DNA of 35,588 nucleotides from Cupriavidus pauculus (GTDB taxonomy: Bacteria; Pseudomonadota; Gammaproteobacteria; Burkholderiales; Burkholderiaceae). The stretch is taken from NCBI RefSeq assembly GCF_002858765.1, contig NZ_PJRP01000027.1:38557-74144 (forward strand), written 5' to 3'. Positions 1-7,062 of the stretch are shown one piece after another (within the stretch, counting starts at the first letter, position 1; each line of letters opens with the position of its first letter). The translations under genes and the position numbers were made by a program. The notes beneath the pieces are model-generated. The model saw only the letters and a program-made list of their open reading frames with translations, made no database searches and was not told the origin of the DNA.

Positions 1-1
1 C

Positions 2-73
2 GGCCATGAGCGGTCAATCGACATCCAGGCTCACTTTGTAGACAATCCCGGTCAGGTCTTTTTAACCACTTAA
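2..73 (+). CDS. 3' end of a gene entering from the left edge (unidentified)
   Basis: Reading from base 2, 23 sense codons run to a TAA at 71-73. The residues (ending Asn-Pro-Gly-Gln-Val-Phe-Leu-Thr-Thr) look protein-like, and the stop lies just before a GGAGGA stretch at 80-85. Only the C-terminal tip is present, so no family can be named. A chance open frame of this length is quite possible. Confidence 0.3.
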   Translation, partial: GHERSIDIQAHFVDNPGQVFLTT

Positions 74-143
74 TCACTCGGAGGATTTGCAAAAAATCTG
101 CGCCATCGCCTGCGAATGGATCGGATACAGCAAAGTGAATACC

Positions 144-632
144 ATGAAACTTCTTTCTCTGATCATCATTGCTGGCAGCATGTGCGCGGGATGCAGCAAT
201 ATCACACACCAAGCACGGGACGTGGACTCGCTCGCCTCATTGCCTGCGGATCAGACACAGATGGCGAAGCCGCAATGGAAGCCTGTCACTGCGCCATACC
301 CACTCAGGATTTTCACGAAGGTCGAAATCGACGTCAACTCAATTCATCGGACGAGCGATGGTGGCATCACTGCCTGGAATCGACAGACATACGTTGAAGA
401 ACAGGTAGTGTCGTCGACGGAGAGCTACAGAATTGGGGAATCAAGGTATTGGTTCGATTGTGATCGCAGGCTGTTCAACATCGAACATATCCATACGAGA
501 AAGACAGATGGAACTATGGTTAGATCACGTTCGATAGAGATCGCAACTCGTCAGACTGACAACGCGATTCCACCGAAGTCATTGATTAGTGCGGAAGCGG
601 ACCTTGCATGCAGTCACGCTAAACCTTCGTAG
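144..632 (+). CDS. small secreted lipoprotein, possibly surface-adhesin E-like
   Basis: Encodes 162 aa. The start at 144 is chosen because it gives a textbook lipoprotein signal: Met-Lys, a hydrophobic stretch, then Cys-Ala-Gly-Cys with the lipidated Cys at about residue 17. The in-frame TTG at 87 would add 19 residues that spoil the signal, and it lies only 1 nt from the GGAGGA at 80-85. The C-terminal half has a Tyr-Trp-Phe-Asp-Cys-Asp segment followed by beta-rich sequence, reminiscent of small Burkholderiales proteins annotated as surface-adhesin protein E; that link is from memory of the family and is weak. Expected in the envelope, probably the periplasmic side of a membrane. No partner is evident; the next gene starts about 145 nt downstream. 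Confidence 0.6.
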   Translation: MKLLSLIIIAGSMCAGCSNITHQARDVDSLASLPADQTQMAKPQWKPVTAPYPLRIFTKVEIDVNSIHRTSDGGITAWNRQTYVEEQVVSSTESYRIGESRYWFDCDRRLFNIEHIHTRKTDGTMVRSRSIEIATRQTDNAIPPKSLISAEADLACSHAKPS

Positions 633-777
633 CTCGACACAACTTGCATGTACCGCCCAATGACCGAAAAGATCGGCCAGAGAGGGTCGCAGTTTCGCGT
701 TGAATCCAAAGCCACTTTCGGCCGTTCGACATACCTATGCGAATCGCCGACAATCGGGTGAGCAATCTTCATTTGCG

Positions 778-1203
778 ATGAAAAGCAGGCTGATGGAACC
801 TTGCAAGATTCAATTTACGTTGGATAACCTTTGCCATTGGGCAGGCATGGGGGACTACGTGCTGATTCCGCCCGATGGTAGCTATGAGATCACACTGCGA
901 TATGCAGGTGAGCCTCCTCACGGAGATTCATACCACGTCGTTGATTTAGCCGGGCGCCGGCTTCCCGGCTATGCGTGGGGCAGCATTTTCGCAATGTCAG
1001 AATGTTCGAACTTCATTGCCTTCAGTTGGATGGAAAAGAAATTCGAAAGGCTGACGACGATTATCGACGTGAGACATTCCAGATACTTCGTTTTGCCGCG
1101 ATACATCTACGATCCCCGTATCGAGTGGCCGTCAATTCAAGATGCGATGGGCGAACAAGAAGGGTATGCGTTCAACGGTTCGGAGGCTTGGGCAAATTAT
1201 TGA
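778..1203 (+). CDS. hypothetical protein
   Basis: An open frame runs from a TTG at 700 to the TGA at 1201-1203. The ATG at 778 is preferred (141 aa), and the ATG at 793 is also possible; none has a convincing Shine-Dalgarno. The protein is soluble-looking, with aromatic-rich beta-type segments (for example a Ser-Trp-Met-Glu-Lys-Lys stretch in the middle) and no signal peptide or membrane segment. I do not recognise the family. It is followed within 170 nt by the insertion sequence and preceded by a lipoprotein gene, so it sits in variable DNA. Small orphan genes in such places are sometimes immunity proteins, but nothing in the sequence proves that. Confidence 0.5.
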   Translation: MKSRLMEPCKIQFTLDNLCHWAGMGDYVLIPPDGSYEITLRYAGEPPHGDSYHVVDLAGRRLPGYAWGSIFAMSECSNFIAFSWMEKKFERLTTIIDVRHSRYFVLPRYIYDPRIEWPSIQDAMGEQEGYAFNGSEAWANY

Positions 1204-1367
1204 CGAGTTCCGGGCATTGTCGCCGGTTCAAGCTACCCCTCCGCGCGGCTGCCGAAACGAGCGCGCGAATTGATCTTCGCGACTGTCCGCTAACGAGAAA
1301 GCTGAAGGACCCTTCAGGGTCGGGAACCGCCGATTGGAGGCGATAGCAGTTCAAGCGAACTCGGGAA

Positions 1368-2183
1368 CTATGCGGTGCCCGTTATTTCCGCGCGTGTGCG
1401 TCGAGCGCGTGACTCACGGTTAAGCTCCCGCGAGAGCTCTGCGTGCTCACGCATGCGATAGCTGTTCCCCTTGATGTTCACGAGATGGCAGTGATGGAGC
1501 ACTCGGTCGATGAGCGCGGCAGCCATCACTTCATCCCCGAAGACAGCTCCCCATTCTTCGAATCCTTTGTTGGAAGTCAGTACGGTAGAAGCGTGTTCAT
1601 AGCGTCGACTAATGAGCTGGAAGAACAGCACAGCGCCGCCGTGCGTGATCGGCAGGTAGCCAATCTCATCGACGACCAGCAACGCCGGATGGGTTAGTAC
1701 CGTGAGACGACGAAGCAGTTGTCCCGTCGCCTGCGCTTCCTCAAGTGACGAGATCAAGTCGATCAAGGTCCCATAGTAGACGCGGCGGCCCCGCTTGGCC
1801 GCCGCGACGGCCAGGCTGATTGCGAGGTGGCTTTTTCCGACGCCAGGCGGGCCGAGCAGGACGACGTTCTCCTTGCGCTCGACAAAGCCGAGCTCGTGCA
1901 AGCTCTCGATTTGTTCGCGCTTGATCGATGGCTGAAAGGCGAAATCGAAATCCTCCAGGGTCTTGATAGCAGGGAGCCGGGAAGAGTGCATTGCCGCCAT
2001 CAGACGGCGGTTGTTTCGCAGCTTTATCTGCGCTCCCAGGAGGCGCTGAATTGCTTCAGACGCTGTTAGTTGGCCGCTGTCGACCGCGCTGAGGATCTGG
2101 TCGATCGCCTCGAGCGAACCTGGCATCTTAAGATCCGCCAGCATATCGCGGATGGCCTCGCGGGGTGACCGGGCGGCGCTCAT
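1368..2183 (-). CDS. istB: IS21-family IstB, transposition helper ATPase
   Basis: Encodes 271 aa, the usual IstB size. IstB is a DnaC/AAA+-type ATPase that binds target DNA and stimulates the IstA transposase. The sequence shows a Walker A motif (Leu-Leu-Gly-Pro-Pro-Gly-Val-Gly-Lys-Ser-His), a Walker B-type Val-Val-Asp-Glu-Ile-Gly-Tyr-Leu, and the typical tail region with Ser-Tyr-Arg-Met-Arg-Glu. The start at 2183 is chosen because its ATG overlaps the TGA of istA (ATGA at 2180-2183), the normal translational coupling in this family; an upstream in-frame extension to 2264 lies inside istA. It appears intact. Confidence 0.92.
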   Translation of the reverse strand: MSAARSPREAIRDMLADLKMPGSLEAIDQILSAVDSGQLTASEAIQRLLGAQIKLRNNRRLMAAMHSSRLPAIKTLEDFDFAFQPSIKREQIESLHELGFVERKENVVLLGPPGVGKSHLAISLAVAAAKRGRRVYYGTLIDLISSLEEAQATGQLLRRLTVLTHPALLVVDEIGYLPITHGGAVLFFQLISRRYEHASTVLTSNKGFEEWGAVFGDEVMAAALIDRVLHHCHLVNIKGNSYRMREHAELSRELNRESRARRTRAEITGTA

Positions 2184-3208
2184 CGTTGGTCTCCCGCCAG
2201 CCTGCCGTATTCGCTCAGGGAGCGCCTCTCCACCCTGGGCAAGGCCGCGGCCGGTATCCGGCAAGTCGGGCGGTCTGACAGGGTTGCCAGTCCTCTATAT
2301 GGTGCTCGTGCCAACGGCTGAAGTAAGGCCAACTCGTCGCGTAGAAAGCGGGCATCGGGTGCCTCTGCAGTGGTCCGATGTTTCCGCTGGTTGGCCTTGC
2401 GCATTACCCACGACAACGCCTGGGTATTCAGATCTGCATCATTGAGGAATTCCCGACCGTAGAAGAAGCTCTGTCGGACATATCTGATGGGTCGCTCCAC
2501 CTTGCCTTTGGTCTGAGCCCGGTACGGGCGACAAGCGCGGATGCGAAAGCCCCAATGGCGAGCAAAGCGCGAAAACTCGACGTTCTCCAACACCCTGCCG
2601 CCGGCGCCACGCTGATCGTCGACCACAACGGCTTTCATTTGGTCGAACAGTAGCTCCAAGGGAACGCCACCATGGAAGGCAAAGGCCTCTTCCAGGCCTT
2701 GCATGAGCACCTCCATGCTTTGGCGCGGGTAAAACTGAAGCCACATGCGTCGCGAATAGCTCAGCACTACGAACAAGGCGTACCGTTTGCCCCATGGCAG
2801 CCGAAACTCGGCGAAATCAACTTGCGCCTGCCGTCCGGGCGGCGTCTCGAAACGCACGACTGGCTCTGGGACCGCACCTGGGCGAATTTGTCGCACGAAC
2901 TCCTTGACCTGCGAATAGCCGCCCTTGTAACCGGCAGCGCAGATCTCCTCGAACAGCCGCATCGCGGTCAGCCTCGGGTATTCCGCCAGGCGTGCCGTGA
3001 TAATGCCGCGGAACTTATCAATCTTGTGTGGGACCGGTGGACGACACCGGTACCGCAGTGACTCGTTATCCCGTGAGCGATCGAGTTGCCCTGTGTCGAT
3101 CCAGTAGTACAGGGTGCGCAGGCTCACGCCCAATTGCCGCGCGATCTCCGTTTTGGACAGGCCTTGCTCCAGATAGTGACGTAGCAACACGCGTTGTTCC
3201 CTCCCGTA
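2180..3208 (-). CDS. istA: IS21-family IstA transposase (DDE)
   Basis: Encodes about 342 aa from the ATG at 3208, which has GGAG 8 nt upstream; a GTG at 3244 would add 12 residues. The N-terminus carries a helix-turn-helix (Leu-Ser-Lys-Thr-Glu-Ile-Ala-Arg-Gln-Leu-Gly-Val-Ser). The integrase core follows: first Asp in Gln-Val-Asp-Phe-Ala-Glu-Phe, second Asp in Leu-Leu-Phe-Asp-Gln-Met-Lys, and Glu in Lys-Gly-Lys-Val-Glu-Arg-Pro. It ends with a C-terminal region overlapping istB by 4 nt. It is at the short end for IstA, but all three catalytic residues are present and no frameshift is seen, so the protein could be active even though the element's left end is not recognisable. Confidence 0.9.
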   Translation of the reverse strand, partial: YGREQRVLLRHYLEQGLSKTEIARQLGVSLRTLYYWIDTGQLDRSRDNESLRYRCRPPVPHKIDKFRGIITARLAEYPRLTAMRLFEEICAAGYKGGYSQVKEFVRQIRPGAVPEPVVRFETPPGRQAQVDFAEFRLPWGKRYALFVVLSYSRRMWLQFYPRQSMEVLMQGLEEAFAFHGGVPLELLFDQMKAVVVDDQRGAGGRVLENVEFSRFARHWGFRIRACRPYRAQTKGKVERPIRYVRQSFFYGREFLNDADLNTQALSWVMRKANQRKHRTTAEAPDARFLRDELALLQPLARAPYRGLATLSDRPTCRIPAAALPRVERRSLSEYGRLAGDQR

Positions 3209-3255
3209 CATAGGCGGCTCCAAAGGCTCTTTCGGAGCTGCCACCTTGCCCGAGC

Positions 3256-3298
3256 GTGCAAATTTCGTCCGCCAGTTCTGTGCAATTTACGTCCGCCG
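3256..3298. repeat. paired subterminal repeats of the IS21 right end
   Basis: Two 19-bp direct repeats, 3256-3274 and 3280-3298, match at most positions and are spaced 24 bp start to start. They lie between istA and the element tip, where IS21 transposase-binding repeats are found. Confidence 0.75.
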
Positions 3299-3361
3299 CC
3301 CACACTGTCTGACAAATGCACGGGCCGAAAGCGTCGTTCGAAGACTACGGCGAAAGGAAAA

Positions 3362-3634
3362 TTAGCGGGCCAGCGCTTCGCGTTCGGAGTTGCGTGGCGG
3401 CGTTACAGCACTGATATCGGGCACATCCAAGACACAGAATCCATGGACCGTGATGTCGTAAAGGATGGCCGGAGGCGACAGGCCAAGCATCGGTGTATCC
3501 GCCTTCAGTTCGGCGTCGGCGGTTGACTCAATGGTACCGAGCCAGTGGAGTGCATAGAGGGGAACTTCCGAAACGGGTGTGCCAGCGCGGACGAAGAGCG
3601 CGCGGGGCCCATGGCGGTGGATGGTGATGAACAT
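3362..3634 (-). CDS. hypothetical protein, 90 aa
   Basis: Begins at an ATG (3634) with GAGG about 7 nt upstream and ends 48 nt from the IS21 tip. The protein is soluble, with alternating hydrophobic stretches and no recognisable motif, signal or membrane segment. The good ribosome site and normal composition support a real gene. It lies next to decayed sequence (the SRAP remnant) and the insertion sequence, so it may itself be a leftover. No function can be assigned. Confidence 0.45.
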   Translation of the reverse strand: MFITIHRHGPRALFVRAGTPVSEVPLYALHWLGTIESTADAELKADTPMLGLSPPAILYDITVHGFCVLDVPDISAVTPPRNSEREALAR

Positions 3635-3784
3635 GGCGACCTCAGCACAGGAAACGTTAAACAGCTTTGCTGGCGAAACTCGTCAAGGCAGTAGGAAATA
3701 TACGACCGGATTCTGGCTTTTTCCAGCGGGCGCTCACCCCCGATTTCCATCGCGGTGTGATGCAAATTCAGGCTGACCATGTCG

Positions 3785-4112
3785 GCCTTGCCGCGTGGCG
3801 GCAGTGGGGCCGGTTCTGTCACCAGGGCATCGACGGGCGTGAGGCGAGAAGGAGCGGGCGAACTCTGGGTCCCGGCAGGTAAGCCAGTCGTCTTAAGTTT
3901 CGCGCGACAGTACCACCACGCGGCGCTTCTCATCACCAGGCTTGTGGAAGGGCTGCATCAGCGGGTGGGGGGGCGTTTAGGGTCGGCGATGAGGGTCGGC
4001 ATCGTGGACGACACGGCGCCGTCCGGCCACGTGCGCAAGAGCCCCGCGACCGCGAACGGCTCGCCGCCCGGGGCCGGAAACCTCCGCCGCGCGCGCGGCT
4101 TCCCCCATTGCT
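3785..4112 (-). pseudogene. decayed SOS-response-associated peptidase (SRAP/YedK/HMCES) gene, C-terminal part
   Basis: Translating the minus strand in pieces recovers the C-terminal half of an SRAP protein: Gly-Glu-Pro-Phe-Ala-Val-Ala-Gly-Leu-Leu-Arg-Thr-Trp, then His-Pro-Leu-Met-Gln-Pro-Phe-His-Lys-Pro-Gly-Asp-Glu-Lys-Arg, then Asp-Asp-Trp-Leu-Thr-Cys-Arg-Asp-Pro-Glu-Phe, then Glu-Pro-Ala-Pro-Leu-Pro-Pro-Arg-Gly. These are the conserved tail blocks of the family, which crosslinks to abasic DNA through an N-terminal Cys2. The pieces are in different frames: one break falls at a run of seven C (minus strand, near 3970), a TAA at 3893-3895 replaces the expected Tyr codon, and a further shift follows. 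The N-terminal catalytic half is not found. The copy cannot encode a working enzyme. Confidence 0.75.
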
Positions 4113-4122
4113 GGAACGATCG

Positions 4123-4156
4123 AAAAAATCCCACTACGCGAGGGACGCATAGTGGG
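4123..4156 (-). terminator. rho-independent terminator (minus strand)
   Basis: A 7-bp perfect stem, CCCACTA (4130-4136) with TAGTGGG (4150-4156), is followed on the minus strand by A and six T residues (4128-4123). It lies about 80 nt after the stop of the gene at 4238-4624 and probably ends that transcript before the decayed SRAP gene. Confidence 0.7.
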
Positions 4157-4237
4157 AGGGAGCGGGGTCACGCCTTGTCAGCGAGAGGCGTATTGTGAAT
4201 GATTAGCCACTTAGCTGTCATCCCTACGCACGCGGGG

Positions 4238-4624
4238 TCAAGTTATCTTCGTCAGCGTTTTCCGAATTTTCTCAAGCACGTGTCCGTGCTTGGCCTCCGC
4301 GCCCTCCCAGGTGCGTGAGTAGTAGCACTTCCGAATACTGCCGCTAATCGTGGTGCAGAACATCGGCGGTAGGTCATCCTTCAAGCTTGCCCAGCCCGAG
4401 AAATATGTCCAAACCTCAAGCGCGTATTCCGGCAGGTCGTCCTTGATTTGCCAGCCCTTTCCCTCGCAACTCGTCCAGGTTGCGTGTTCGGTGTAGTCGT
4501 AGCACCGCACTGGTTGTCCGGCGCCATCCAGAGTGTAGTAGCGGTCGCAGTTCTGACCGATCGGATGGTGTCGCAGGCCTTCGGGCAGTTCCGGCAATCT
4601 GATTAGTGGAGAGAGGCGGGGCAT
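4238..4624 (-). CDS. hypothetical protein, likely LexA-controlled
   Basis: Encodes 128 aa from the ATG at 4624. The sequence is rich in Trp, Tyr and Cys (five Cys), with segments such as Thr-Trp-Thr-Ser-Cys-Glu-Gly-Lys-Gly-Trp, and has no signal peptide or membrane helix. I do not recognise the family. A perfect LexA-type operator (4637-4652) ends 12 nt upstream of the start codon, where it would overlap the promoter, so SOS induction after DNA damage is the best supported inference. A rho-independent terminator follows its stop. It may be a DNA-damage response or prophage-derived gene. Confidence 0.6.
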   Translation of the reverse strand: MPRLSPLIRLPELPEGLRHHPIGQNCDRYYTLDGAGQPVRCYDYTEHATWTSCEGKGWQIKDDLPEYALEVWTYFSGWASLKDDLPPMFCTTISGSIRKCYYSRTWEGAEAKHGHVLEKIRKTLTKIT

Positions 4625-4635
4625 GGCGTCGTGAC

Positions 4636-4653
4636 ACTGTATATAAGTACAGT
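4636..4653. promoter_or_regulatory. LexA box (SOS operator)
   Basis: The 16-mer CTGTATATAAGTACAG at 4637-4652 fits the proteobacterial CTG-N10-CAG LexA consensus with the preferred AT-rich centre, and is flanked by A and T that extend the symmetry to 18 bp. It lies in the 48-nt gap between the divergent starts at 4624 (minus) and 4673 (plus), so one repressor site could silence both. A TATACT hexamer at 4657-4652 on the minus strand could be part of the promoter. Confidence 0.85.
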
Positions 4654-4672
4654 ATAGTCACGATGGCGGAAA

Positions 4673-4852
4673 ATGGAGCTTGTCCACAGCGTCGAGCTCT
4701 ATATCGATTCTCAGCACGAGATAGAGAGCGTTGGACTGAGGGCTACCACCAAAGTATCTGTTTTTCAAATGAAGTTCTCTGCGCAGGGGCTCGCACTTGA
4801 ATGTCGTAACTTCAGCGGATTTGCTGCATTACATCCGAGCTCTTGCGCGTGA
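4673..4852 (+). CDS. small hypothetical protein (59 aa), divergent from the LexA box
   Basis: An ATG at 4673 lies 20 nt past the LexA box, and GGCGG just upstream could serve as a ribosome site. The frame runs to a TGA at 4850-4852. The product starts Met-Glu-Leu-Val-His-Ser-Val-Glu and is acidic in the first half; no motif is recognised. It overlaps the next frame (start 4797) by about 55 nt, so only one of the two may be real, or they may be a coupled pair. Support is position and plausible composition only. Confidence 0.35.
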   Translation: MELVHSVELYIDSQHEIESVGLRATTKVSVFQMKFSAQGLALECRNFSGFAALHPSSCA

Positions 4853-5135
4853 GATTCGTTTGGAAGCCAAGGAGAGCGGTGATGTAGCGAGGTTGGGCAC
4901 CGCCATGGTGCTCGCGGATCGCCTCAAGTGCGCGATGGCGGTTGGCTCTCCCTTAGAGATTGCCATTGTGGTGGGCTGTGCGGCGGAGATGTCTATTTTC
5001 CCGATGGACTCGGTGCTGGAGGATTGTGTGGCAACCTTGCGCACCACGAATCAACCTGCCTTATGCGGCATGGTCTGGGCCGTCCGGCATCGGCGCACTA
5101 GAGCGGGATCACGTGCAAGGTTCCTGCCTCTCTAG
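4797..5135 (+). CDS. hypothetical protein, 112 aa
   Basis: Starts at a TTG (4797) preceded by an AGGGG stretch about 10 nt upstream. The first 85 residues look like a normal helical soluble protein (Ile-Arg-Ala-Leu-Ala-Arg-Glu-Ile-Arg-Leu-Glu-Ala, then Arg-Leu-Gly-Thr-Ala-Met-Val-Leu-Ala-Asp-Arg-Leu), while the last 25 are Arg/Gly-rich and look like read-through, suggesting a changed C-terminus. The family is not recognised. Lying about 145 nt downstream of the LexA box on the plus strand, it could belong to the same SOS-controlled transcript as the small frame before it. Confidence 0.45.
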   Translation: MNVVTSADLLHYIRALAREIRLEAKESGDVARLGTAMVLADRLKCAMAVGSPLEIAIVVGCAAEMSIFPMDSVLEDCVATLRTTNQPALCGMVWAVRHRRTRAGSRARFLPL

Positions 5136-5443
5136 CCTCGGTGGCGCCTCATCCGAGCTCTTGCAGACTGTAGCATCGCAGCCAAGTTGGCGCTGCCGTT
5201 GCCTGGGCGCGCGTTCGTATTAGGTCAACTATGGAAGGATTTTGCATTGCCACAGTGCGCATAACGCGCGCCTGCGCCTCCTCTGAGGAGGCAGCAGGAT
5301 GACCCGCTGAACCACAGGCAGAACTGTCGGACAGCGAGGTCATCAATCAGCGACGTCATCAATCGCTTGCACAGGAAAACACCACCTAACATTGCTAGGC
5401 ACCAAGCTGAGTTGGCGGTAGCGAGTCTCCTGAGCCGGTAGCG
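5136..5443. other. gene-free gap with a perfect palindrome and a short repeat
   Basis: No convincing gene. It holds a perfect 8-bp inverted repeat with a one-base centre, GCCTCCTCTGAGGAGGC at 5276-5292. It also holds a second copy of the 15-mer CATCCGAGCTCTTGC (5150-5164), which first occurs at 4832-4846 inside the preceding gene. A short open stretch after the second copy reads Ile-Arg-Ala-Leu-Ala as in the gene, hinting at a decayed partial duplication. No T-rich terminator is seen after the operon ending at 5444. Confidence 0.4.
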
Positions 5444-6238
5444 CTACGCCGGATTGTTGCTGTCGTTTGCGAATCTTGCTGCTACTGCTTCCGCGCCACG
5501 GGCGAGCATTACAGTGTCGACGGCCACTGCGACGAACAGAGCGCCAAGCGCCAAACATTCCTTTGCGCGCTTCTCATCAACCATCAGTATTCCCGGCGCC
5601 TTACCGCAAGCCACAATGCGTTGGATGGCCTTGTCGATCTCGACACGGACCTCCGGATGCGTGGGCTGGCCTGGATAGCCTAGACTAGCGGCTAGATCTG
5701 CGGGGCCGATGAAAACGCCATCCACACCTTCAACGCTGCAGATATCTTCCAGGTTTTCTAGTGCTTCTGCCGTCTCCACCTGAACCAGCAGGCAGAGTTC
5801 GTCGTGGCAGGTCTGCATGTAGTCGTGTGTGCGTCCGAAACGCGTTGCACGAACGGTTGCACCACCTACTCCACGAACGCCATGTGGGGGGTAGCGGATA
5901 GCCTTGACTGCAGCGATTGCCTCCTCTTTCGTTTGCACATAGGGAATCAGCAACGTCTCACAGCCAATGTCCAGGAACCTCTTGATCAGAACATGATCGT
6001 TCCAAGCCGGCCGGACGACCGCAGAAGTTTTGCGTTCGGGGTCTGCGGCGACGGCCTGAAGCTGTTGCAGCACCATCGACACCTCGTTGGGCGCGTGTTC
6101 GGCGTCAAGCATGATCCAGTCGAAACCTGCACCCGAAAGTATCTCGACAGTGTAGTGGCTCGCCAGCGCCGACCAGATACCGATTCGAGGCTTGCCTGCT
6201 CGCAATGCCTTTTTGAATTGATTGACGGCAATCGCCAT
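5444..6238 (-). CDS. hpaI: HpcH/HpaI-family aldolase (2-keto-3-deoxy-L-rhamnonate / 4-hydroxy-2-oxoheptanedioate aldolase type)
   Basis: Encodes 264 aa, normal for class II pyruvate aldolases that cleave 4-hydroxy-2-oxo acids into pyruvate (or a related oxo acid) and an aldehyde using a divalent metal. Family residues are visible: His48 in Asp-Ala-Glu-His-Ala-Pro, Arg76 in Val-Val-Arg-Pro, metal ligand Glu155 in Val-Glu-Thr, and Asp181 in Gly-Pro-Ala-Asp-Leu-Ala. The start at 6238 is chosen for its GGAGG about 8 nt upstream; an upstream ATG at 6271 would run back into the hydratase gene. It is the last gene of the six-gene operon, 17 nt after the HpaH-like hydratase, which would supply its hydroxy-oxo acid. 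The exact substrate cannot be told from sequence. Confidence 0.88.
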   Translation of the reverse strand: MAIAVNQFKKALRAGKPRIGIWSALASHYTVEILSGAGFDWIMLDAEHAPNEVSMVLQQLQAVAADPERKTSAVVRPAWNDHVLIKRFLDIGCETLLIPYVQTKEEAIAAVKAIRYPPHGVRGVGGATVRATRFGRTHDYMQTCHDELCLLVQVETAEALENLEDICSVEGVDGVFIGPADLAASLGYPGQPTHPEVRVEIDKAIQRIVACGKAPGILMVDEKRAKECLALGALFVAVAVDTVMLARGAEAVAARFANDSNNPA

Positions 6239-6255
6239 CGCGTGACCTCCAAGAG

Positions 6256-7062
6256 TCAGTGGAAATGGCACGAGACGGTGCCAAAGTCGCCGTAGTCGGC
6301 AATGATGGTGTCGCCCTTAGTCACGTCGAGCGGGCGAATAAACGAGCCGGCAAGGATGACCTGGCCCGGCTGAAGGACCACGCCATGACGATGCAGTCGG
6401 TTGGCCAGCCACGCCACGCCATAGCCAGGATGGTTTAGGACCCCTGCTGCCAATCCGGTTTCTTCGACTTCGCCGTTCTTGCTAACAATCGCCCCAATTC
6501 TGCGCAGATCAACATCTTGCAGAGCGGGGCGGAAAGGACGACCGCCCAATACAAGGGCGGCATTGGCCGCGTTGTCGGAAATCGTGTCGAGTACCGTGCG
6601 AGTGCGTTTCGTCTCTGGGTCTACCCGCTGAATTCGTGCATCCAGGATCTCGAGGGCCGGAGTGATGAAGGCTGTGGCGTCCAGCACGTCGAACAGTGTG
6701 CAGTCAGGGCCGGACAGTGGCTTATCGAGAACGAATGCTAGTTCCGCTTCAATGCGTAACTGCATGAATCGGTCGGAAGGGATTGCCGAGCCGTCGCGAT
6801 AGAACATGTCGTCGAGCAACACGCCGAAATCAGGCTCGCTGATGTTGACGGCGCGTTGCATGGCTTTCGACGTCAAGCCAATTTTATGACCCTTGACGAT
6901 CCGGCCCTTCGTTTGCTTCAAGGCCATCCAGGCGCTTTGAATAGCATAGGCATCCTCGATGGTCATTTCCGGATAGTCGAGGGAAAATTGGCGGCACGGT
7001 ACTCGTGTCTCCTGTGCTTGCTCGAGCCGATGTGCCGCTTCGTTGAGTTGTTCGGGAGTCAT
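6256..7062 (-). CDS. hpaH: HpaH/MhpD-family 2-oxo-alkenoate hydratase
   Basis: Encodes 268 aa, full length for the family that adds water to 2-oxo-hept-4-ene-1,7-dioate or 2-oxopent-4-enoate in meta-cleavage pathways. Visible family features are Lys60 in Gly-His-Lys-Ile-Gly-Leu-Thr-Ser and metal ligands Glu105 and Glu107 (Ile-Glu-Ala-Glu-Leu-Ala-Phe) and Glu138 (Pro-Ala-Leu-Glu-Ile). The C-terminal block Asp-Tyr-Gly-Asp-Phe-Gly-Thr-Val is also typical. Its ATG overlaps the stop of the upstream FAH-family gene (ATGA at 7059-7062), indicating translational coupling. With the HpaI-like aldolase next, this is the classic hydratase-aldolase end of a catechol-type pathway. HpaH is preferred over MhpD because of the HpaI-type aldolase beside it. 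Confidence 0.88.
   Translation of the reverse strand: MTPEQLNEAAHRLEQAQETRVPCRQFSLDYPEMTIEDAYAIQSAWMALKQTKGRIVKGHKIGLTSKAMQRAVNISEPDFGVLLDDMFYRDGSAIPSDRFMQLRIEAELAFVLDKPLSGPDCTLFDVLDATAFITPALEILDARIQRVDPETKRTRTVLDTISDNAANAALVLGGRPFRPALQDVDLRRIGAIVSKNGEVEETGLAAGVLNHPGYGVAWLANRLHRHGVVLQPGQVILAGSFIRPLDVTKGDTIIADYGDFGTVSCHFH

Larger units (their letters stand above)
1368..3314 (-). mobile_element. IS21-family insertion sequence (left end not recognisable)
   Basis: Contains overlapping istA and istB on the minus strand, the defining layout of IS21. The right (istA-proximal) end shows two copies of a subterminal repeat, at 3256-3274 (GTGCAAATTTCGTCCGCCA) and 3280-3298 (GTGCAATTTACGTCCGCCG), followed by a likely outer tip ending in TGTCTGACA at 3306-3314. 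Multiple subterminal repeats are typical of IS21 ends. No inverted counterpart is visible between istB's stop and the gene ending at 1203, so the left boundary given here is simply the istB stop. The left end may be deleted or too diverged to see by eye. Confidence 0.8.

Noticed and set aside
3779..4198. Plus-strand 139-codon frame across the SRAP remnant
   Set aside because: The minus-strand fragments match conserved SRAP blocks, so the plus frame is a shadow.
5395..5450. Repeated GGTAGCG/CGCTACC segments just after the HpaI-like gene considered as a terminator
   Set aside because: The stem is imperfect and no T-run follows on the minus strand; it is not convincing as a terminator.
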